Shown: in pieces, positions 59,732 to 64,000 of the stretch
Layout: every line of letters begins with the position of its first letter
Numbering within the stretch: the first letter of the stretch is position 1
NCBI RefSeq assembly: GCF_020177375.1
Contig: NZ_JAIWHV010000007.1
Span: 1-64,000, forward strand
Length of the DNA stretch: 64,000 nt
Direction: 5' to 3'
Origin: Saliphagus infecundisoli
GTDB lineage: Archaea; Halobacteriota; Halobacteria; Halobacteriales; Natrialbaceae
Notes under the pieces: model-generated
Databases searched by the model: none
What the model was told of the DNA's origin: nothing
The model's input: the letters and a program-made list of their open reading frames with translations, nothing else
Translations under genes and position numbers: made by a program

Positions 59732-61534
59732 CTACCCACCGGTCTGGGTCGCGTAGAGGGCGGCGTACTCGCCGTCGTTCTCGACGAGGTCGTCGTGGGA
59801 GCCGACCTCGGAGATCTCGCCCGCGTCGAGCGTATAGATGCGGTCTGCGTTCCGGACCGTCGTCAGCCGGTGGGCGACGGTGACGACGACGTACTCCTCG
59901 TCCATCGTCTCGATGCCCTCCTGGACGTCGCGCTCGAGGGTCGAGTCCAGGTCGCTGGTCGCCTCGTCGAGGAGCAACACGTCGGCGTCGCCGAGCAGGG
60001 CCCGCGCGATGGCGAGGCGCTGTTTCTGTCCGCCCGAGAGGCGCACGCCGTCGTCCCCGACCCGGGTCTCGTACCCCTTCGGGAGGTCGTCGAGGAACTC
60101 GTCGACGCGTGCGATCTTACAGACGCGATCGATCTCCTCGCGCGTGGCCGCCCTGTCGGCGATCGTCAGGTTGTATCGGAGGGTGTCGTCGAAGACGTAA
60201 GGGTCCTGGCCGACGACGGCGACGCGCTCGCGCCACTCCTCGATCGCCATCTCGCCGATCGGGATCCCGTTGGCCCGGATCTCGCCGCCCGTGGGTTCGT
60301 GCAGCCGCGCGAGCAGGGAGACGACGGTCGACTTCCCGGCGCCGGACTGGCCGACGAAGGCCACGAACTCCCCCCGTTCGGCGGCGAAGTCGACCCCACG
60401 GAGCACGTCGGTCTCCCCGTCGTAGGAGAAGCTGACGTCGTCGAAGGCGATCGACTCGACGGTGTCGGGTGTCTCGCGTCGGGCGACGTCGGGCTCGGCG
60501 TTGTGCGCGAGGTCGCGTGTGAACCGTCGCGTGCGCACGAGATGCGGGAGGTCCTGTTCGATCCGGTAGAGCAGTTCGTTGGCCCGGCTGGCCTTGGGCC
60601 CCAGCCGGAACATCGCAAAGAGGAAGAGTCCGAGCGAGCCGAGCGTCAGCTCCGCGTACGTCAGCGAGACGTAGATGAGCGCGAACACGGAGACCGCGAC
60701 GGCGAGCTGATAGGCGTTGTCGATCGCGGCCTCGTTGCGGCGCAGCCTGATCCGGGCCCGCGTGTAGTCCTCGACGCTGTCGGCGAAGTCGCCGTACAGT
60801 TCGTCGACGAGTCCGAAAATCCGGCTCTCGCGCATCCCCTGTGTGCCCGCCTGGGCGGCCTCCTGGCGCCGCTCGTTTGCGTCGGCGACCCGATCGCCGA
60901 TGTCGTAGCCGGGTTCGACGACGACGCGCAACAACACGGTCACGCCCCCGAGCACGGCGACCGTCAGGACGGTGAGCGTCGGCGAGACGAGGAAGGCGAT
61001 GAGCCCGTAGACGATGCCGAGGAACGACTGTTCGACGAACAGGACCAGCCGCTCGATCACCTGGCCCGCGTAGAACGTCTGGGTGATGATCGCGTTCAGC
61101 ACGTCGTCCGAGCCCTCCTCGTCCAGATAGGTGATCTCGGCGTCGAAGGCGTTCCCGAACGCCTCGGTCTGGAGGTCCCTGATGTAGGACATCCGGAGGC
61201 GTTCGCGAAACCACGCCACCAGGAAGCTCGCGGTAAAGCGGACGGTCATGACGGCGGCGACGCCGAGCACCGCCGTTCCGAGCGTCAGGGGGACGTTCAG
61301 GGTTCGGTAGACGGTGGCGAAGACCCCGGCGATCCCGCCCTCCGCGGGCCGGCCGTCGGCCCGGACCAGCTCGATGATCGGAAGGACGAAACTCAGTCCG
61401 ATCCCTTCGAGGACGGCGGCGGCGATCCCCAGAGCGACGATCGGAACCGTGAGCTTCGGGTCGTAGGCGAGGACGCTGCGTAAGGCGTCGAGTTTCTCGC
61501 GTCGCGAGGCCGGCGGGGAGTCGGAGTCGGACAT
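59732..61534 (-). CDS. ABC transporter, fused permease-ATPase (MsbA/flippase type)
   Basis: A 600-residue type IV exporter half-transporter. Six helices span ~30-330, then the ATPase: Walker A FVGQSGAGKSTVVSLLARL, Q-loop VVGQDPYVFDDTLRYN, signature VRLSGGQKQRLAIARALLG, Walker B VLLLDEATSDLDSTLE, H-loop VTVAHRLTTV. In this setting flipping a lipid-linked oligosaccharide is likely. A TATA-like rc GATTTATACGC near 61571-61581 is ~45 bases upstream of the ATG. A palindrome (61629-61644) lies further upstream. Confidence 0.94.
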   Translation of the reverse strand: MSDSDSPPASRREKLDALRSVLAYDPKLTVPIVALGIAAAVLEGIGLSFVLPIIELVRADGRPAEGGIAGVFATVYRTLNVPLTLGTAVLGVAAVMTVRFTASFLVAWFRERLRMSYIRDLQTEAFGNAFDAEITYLDEEGSDDVLNAIITQTFYAGQVIERLVLFVEQSFLGIVYGLIAFLVSPTLTVLTVAVLGGVTVLLRVVVEPGYDIGDRVADANERRQEAAQAGTQGMRESRIFGLVDELYGDFADSVEDYTRARIRLRRNEAAIDNAYQLAVAVSVFALIYVSLTYAELTLGSLGLFLFAMFRLGPKASRANELLYRIEQDLPHLVRTRRFTRDLAHNAEPDVARRETPDTVESIAFDDVSFSYDGETDVLRGVDFAAERGEFVAFVGQSGAGKSTVVSLLARLHEPTGGEIRANGIPIGEMAIEEWRERVAVVGQDPYVFDDTLRYNLTIADRAATREEIDRVCKIARVDEFLDDLPKGYETRVGDDGVRLSGGQKQRLAIARALLGDADVLLLDEATSDLDSTLERDVQEGIETMDEEYVVVTVAHRLTTVRNADRIYTLDAGEISEVGSHDDLVENDGEYAALYATQTGG

Positions 61535-61628
61535 GGCGGGTGGCTGTGTCTACGTCACCCCTCCGGCCTCGGGCGTATAAATCCACTCATCCCCGAGTAT
61601 CGCCCCCTCCGAGCCTCGAGACGGGTGC

Positions 61629-61644
61629 TTTAGGCCGGCCAAAC
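61629..61644. promoter_or_regulatory. Metalloregulator-like palindrome, box 3
   Basis: TTTAGGCCGGCCAAAC, the most symmetric arms (GGCCGGCC core with TTTA/AAAC). 85-95 bases upstream of the flippase start. Spacing of ~103 bases to box 4 is like that between boxes 1 and 2 (113). Confidence 0.5.
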
Positions 61645-61731
61645 ATATGGGAACGGCTTTATTCGAGGATCCGAAAGGGTCGGTGTGAGAGCCTCGTCGC
61701 GTCGGCGGGCCGACGCGGGACCTACACATTT

Positions 61732-61747
61732 TTAAGGTTGGCCTAAA
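61732..61747. promoter_or_regulatory. Metalloregulator-like palindrome, box 4
   Basis: TTAAGGTTGGCCTAAA overlaps the TATA of the siderophore operon, an ideal place for iron-dependent repression. Siderophore genes are normally repressed by iron, which supports a DtxR/Idr-type regulator. Confidence 0.6.
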
Positions 61748-61773
61748 AATTGGGTGTAACGAGCGATCAGGAG

Positions 61774-61830
61774 ATGAACTCACACACTGAAACGACGCGT
61801 TCTCGGCTCCGGACGGCGATCCCGGCATGA
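61774..61830 (+). CDS. 18-codon upstream frame overlapping the acyltransferase start
   Basis: An ATG 14 or so bases after the expected transcript start opens a frame of 18 codons (MNSHTETTRSRLRTAIPA) that ends in TGA overlapping the next ATG as ATGA. An AGGAG lies directly before the ATG, too close for a normal Shine-Dalgarno. It could be a leader peptide that couples or throttles translation of the operon, or an accident. Confidence 0.3.
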   Translation: MNSHTETTRSRLRTAIPA

Positions 61831-62414
61831 CCGGGCCCCGGGAGACCGTCGGGTCGGGGTACAGCTTCCTCACGACCGACCCCGACCTCGGGAGGACCAT
61901 CGGCTTCCGGAAGGTCGATCTCGCGCGCGACCTCGGACGCCTCCACACGTGGCTCAACAGCGAGCACGTCCTGCCCTACTGGACCCAGAACGATCCGCTT
62001 CCCCAGGTCAGAGACACGATCGACGAGCGGGCGAGAGACGACGACCAGACGCTGTACATCGGCTACCTCGATCACACCCCGATGAGCTACTGGGAGTCCT
62101 ACTGGGCCGCCAGGGACCGAATAGGGGAGTACTACGACGCTGAACCGGCCGACCAGGGGATCCACCTGCTCATCGGTCCCCCCGAGTATCTCGGGAAGGG
62201 GTACGCGAGCCCGCTCGTGACGGCCATGGTCGCCTTCCAGTTCCAACATCCGGAAACCCGGCGGATCGTCACGGAGCCCGACGCCCGGAACGAACGCGCC
62301 ATTCGCGCCTTCGAGAGGAGCGGCTTCGAGCGCCAGCGCGAGGTCGAACTGCCCGACAAGACGGGCGTTCTCATGTTCTGTGACCGGGATCGGTTCGAGG
62401 AGGAGATCGTATGA
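61827..62414 (+). CDS. GNAT acyltransferase (IucB-like, siderophore biosynthesis)
   Basis: A 195-residue acyl-CoA N-acyltransferase similar to the IucB/RhbD-type proteins that acylate N6-hydroxylysine or a hydroxy-diamine to a hydroxamate. Motifs: FRKVDLARDLGRLHTWLNSEHVLPYW (with D-L-x-x-x-H..W), TLYIGYLDHTPMSYWESYWAARDRIG, HLLIGPPEYLGKGYASPLVTAMVAFQF (acyl-CoA P-loop-like G-x-G-Y-A), RIVTEPDARNERAIRAFERSGF. It overlaps the monooxygenase by four bases, and so acts in the same step sequence. Confidence 0.88.
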   Translation: MTGPRETVGSGYSFLTTDPDLGRTIGFRKVDLARDLGRLHTWLNSEHVLPYWTQNDPLPQVRDTIDERARDDDQTLYIGYLDHTPMSYWESYWAARDRIGEYYDAEPADQGIHLLIGPPEYLGKGYASPLVTAMVAFQFQHPETRRIVTEPDARNERAIRAFERSGFERQREVELPDKTGVLMFCDRDRFEEEIV

Positions 62415-63772
62415 CCGACCGCGTCCGCAACGTCGTCGGCATCGGAATCGGCCCGTTCAACCTCGGGCTGGCGGCGCTCGTAGACGACGCGCCCGCCGAC
62501 GTGGACGCCGTCTTCCTCGAGCAGGAACCGGAGTTCAACTGGCACGAGGGGATGCTCATCGAGGAGACCACCCTCGAGGTCCCCTTCCTCGCGGATCTGG
62601 TCACGATGGCCGATCCGTCGAACCCCTACAGTTACCTCAGCTACCTCCACGACCGCGACCGCCTCTACGAGTTCTACTTCTACGAGGAGTTCTTCATCCC
62701 GCGTCGCGAGTACAATGACTACTGCCGGTGGGTCGCCGACCAGCTACCGTCACTGGCGTTCGACCGGCGGGTCACCGACGTCCGGGAGGAGGGAGGCGTC
62801 TTCGTCGTCGAGACGGTCGATCCCGGGACGGGCGAGCGGACGAGCTACGCCGCCGAGAACGTCGTGATGGGGATCGGGACCCAGCGCCACGTCCCCGACC
62901 AGTTCGAGGACGTCCTCGGAGGCGACGTGTTCCACTCGGCGTCATATCTGCACAATCGCGAGCGGTGTCTGGAGGCCGACTCGGTCACCGTCGTCGGCTC
63001 CGGCCAGAGCGCGGCGGAGGTGGTTCGGGACCTCCTCGAGCGCCAGCCCGACCACGACTACGGCCTCGACTGGATCACCCGGTCGCGGGGATTCTTCCAG
63101 ATGGCTGACGGCAAACTCGGCCACATGGTCTACACCCCCGACTACATCGGCTACTTCTACGATCTGGATCGGGAGACCAAAGACGAGTTGCTCGGGAGCC
63201 AGGACCTCCTCTACAAGGGGATCGACGAGCGCACGAGCGCGCGGATCTACGACGCGCTCTACCGGAACTCCATCGGCGACGCCGATCCCGACGTGGGGTT
63301 GCTCGCGGCGACGGAGGTCACCGACATCGAGAGCCGGGAGTCGCGGGGAGGCTACCGGATGATCTGCCGGCAGTGCCAGGAGGACGAACGGTTCCTCCAC
63401 GACAGCGAGGTGGTCGTCCTGGGAACGGGCTACGCCCGGAGCGATCCGCCCTTCCTCGCGCCCCTGGAGGACCGGCTCCGGCGCGACGGGCAGGGCCGTC
63501 TCGAGATCACGCGGGACTTCCGCTTCGTGACCGACGGACTCGACGGCGAGATCTTCGTCCAGAACGCGGAGTTACACACCCACGGAATCAACGCGCCCGA
63601 CCTCGGGCTCGGTCCCTACCGGAACGCCACCATCGTCAACGCCGTCGCCAGCGAGGAGCTCTACGAGCCCGCAAGCGCCGACGTCTTCCAGAGCTTCGCG
63701 GCCGGCGACTTCGTTGCCGACCGGGGAGCGCGCCGGCTCTCGGACGCACCGCGAGTGGGCGACGAGGACTGA
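62411..63772 (+). CDS. L-lysine / L-ornithine N-monooxygenase (IucD-like)
   Basis: A 453-residue NADPH- and FAD-dependent monooxygenase making the N-hydroxy-amine used in hydroxamate siderophores. FAD motif VVGIGIGPFNLGLAAL (10-24); family block EFNWHEGMLIEETTLEVPFLADLVTMADPSNPYSYLSYLH and YNDYCRWVADQLPSLAF; NADPH motif SVTVVGSGQSAAEVVRDLL; final ATGYXXXXP-like VVLGTGYARSDPPFL. Overlaps the upstream acyltransferase (ATGA) and is followed by the next gene after one base. Lysine, ornithine or a diamine substrate cannot be separated by eye. Confidence 0.94.
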   Translation: MTDRVRNVVGIGIGPFNLGLAALVDDAPADVDAVFLEQEPEFNWHEGMLIEETTLEVPFLADLVTMADPSNPYSYLSYLHDRDRLYEFYFYEEFFIPRREYNDYCRWVADQLPSLAFDRRVTDVREEGGVFVVETVDPGTGERTSYAAENVVMGIGTQRHVPDQFEDVLGGDVFHSASYLHNRERCLEADSVTVVGSGQSAAEVVRDLLERQPDHDYGLDWITRSRGFFQMADGKLGHMVYTPDYIGYFYDLDRETKDELLGSQDLLYKGIDERTSARIYDALYRNSIGDADPDVGLLAATEVTDIESRESRGGYRMICRQCQEDERFLHDSEVVVLGTGYARSDPPFLAPLEDRLRRDGQGRLEITRDFRFVTDGLDGEIFVQNAELHTHGINAPDLGLGPYRNATIVNAVASEELYEPASADVFQSFAAGDFVADRGARRLSDAPRVGDED

Positions 63773-63773
63773 G

Positions 63774-64000
63774 ATGGTCGGCCTCTCAGGGGTTTTCGGC
63801 GACGCGGCCGACAGCATCGAGGTCGAGACCGTTCCCGAAACCGTCGCCGGCGAGGTCGCCGACACCTATCGCGAGCACGGCGTTTCCGTCCGCTCTGCGT
63901 TCCACGAGGGGACGGCGACCGACCAGCCCGCCGAGGCCGGGGGCGCGCTCGTCTGGACATGGGGCGAGGTGTACAGCGTCACCGATTCGAACGGTACGCG
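63774..64000 (+). CDS. Asparagine-synthetase-like protein lacking the Ntn Cys, partial
   Basis: The first 75 codons of a protein that leaves the window. It begins M-V-G-L-S-G-V-F-G, matching the N-terminus of class II glutamine amidotransferases (M-C-G-I-x-G) except that the catalytic Cys2 is Val. Later ALVWTWGEVYSVTDSNG recalls the L-x-x-N-G-E-I-Y-N segment. It may therefore be an asparagine-synthetase fold that works without glutaminase, as in beta-lactam synthetase, forming an amide for the siderophore. The start follows the monooxygenase stop after one base. Only ~75 residues support this. Confidence 0.55.
   Translation, partial: MVGLSGVFGDAADSIEVETVPETVAGEVADTYREHGVSVRSAFHEGTATDQPAEAGGALVWTWGEVYSVTDSNGT

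Larger units (their letters stand above)
61535..61826. promoter_or_regulatory. Divergent control region between ABC flippase and siderophore operon
   Basis: 292 bases with the flippase promoter at ~61571-61581 and the operon promoter TTTTTAAGG at about 61729-61737. Two palindromic boxes lie at 61629-61644 and 61732-61747. A small upstream frame starts at 61774. Confidence 0.6.

Overview
The window is chromosomal DNA from a haloarchaeon (class Halobacteria). The evidence is the high-GC, acidic (Asp/Glu-rich) coding, Tat-type lipoproteins, Orc1/Cdc6, MptA, squalene synthase, TrmB-family and HalOD1 proteins, F420-dependent oxidoreductases, and many genes whose start codon lies 25-30 bases downstream of a TATA box (leaderless transcripts). 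The sequence does not fix the genus; a Halalkalicoccus-like relative is only a guess.

Layout. 1-3.9 kb: a degenerate histidine-kinase-like protein, a BMP-type lipoprotein, a long FKBP and an orphan Orc1/Cdc6. 3.9-11.4 kb: glycerol catabolism, with glpK and a putative facilitator diverging from glpABC across a 553-base control region. 11.4-14.5 kb: an AT-rich patch beside tRNA-Ile(GAU), holding a Tat-lipoprotein gene split by a complete IS701-like element with intact ends and target duplication. 14.5-20.7 kb: FxsA, a YyaL-like protein, a TrmB-family regulator, MptA, a 145-base long-hairpin locus and a lone TnpB element. 20.7-31.2 kb: bacterial-type LeuRS, HalOD1 protein, DUF420 protein, an ABC-2 exporter, F420 oxidoreductases, an aldo/keto reductase and a CtaA-CtaB fusion.

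31.2-36.2 kb: a minus-strand sugar-acid catabolic group (split UxaA dehydratase with two complementary degenerate large subunits, an enolase-superfamily dehydratase, a Gfo/Idh dehydrogenase). 36.3-50.2 kb: housekeeping and lipid genes (PadR regulator, acyl-CoA dehydrogenase, squalene synthase, hydroxyacyl-CoA dehydrogenase, fba-fbp with a TrmB-like operator, AAC(3)-like acetyltransferase, Tat serine protease, an acyl-CoA carboxylase subunit with an epsilon-like N-terminus, alanine-glyoxylate aminotransferase). 50.6-61.5 kb: a surface-glycan cluster (ligase/polymerase-like protein, priming sugar transferase, three GT4 glycosyltransferases, an alkaline-phosphatase-superfamily enzyme, an ABC flippase). 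61.8-64.0 kb: the start of a hydroxamate-siderophore-like operon (acyltransferase, lysine N6-monooxygenase, asparagine-synthetase-like protein).

The glycan cluster and the siderophore operon share a 16-base palindrome (consensus near TTTMGGYYGGCCTAAA). It occurs twice in each of the two divergent promoter regions, which suggests one metal-responsive regulator controls both. The most interesting leads are this shared box, the complementary UxaA pair, the 145-base hairpin upstream of tnpB, the TnpB lacking its usual second catalytic acid, and the in-frame reconstructable IS-split lipoprotein.
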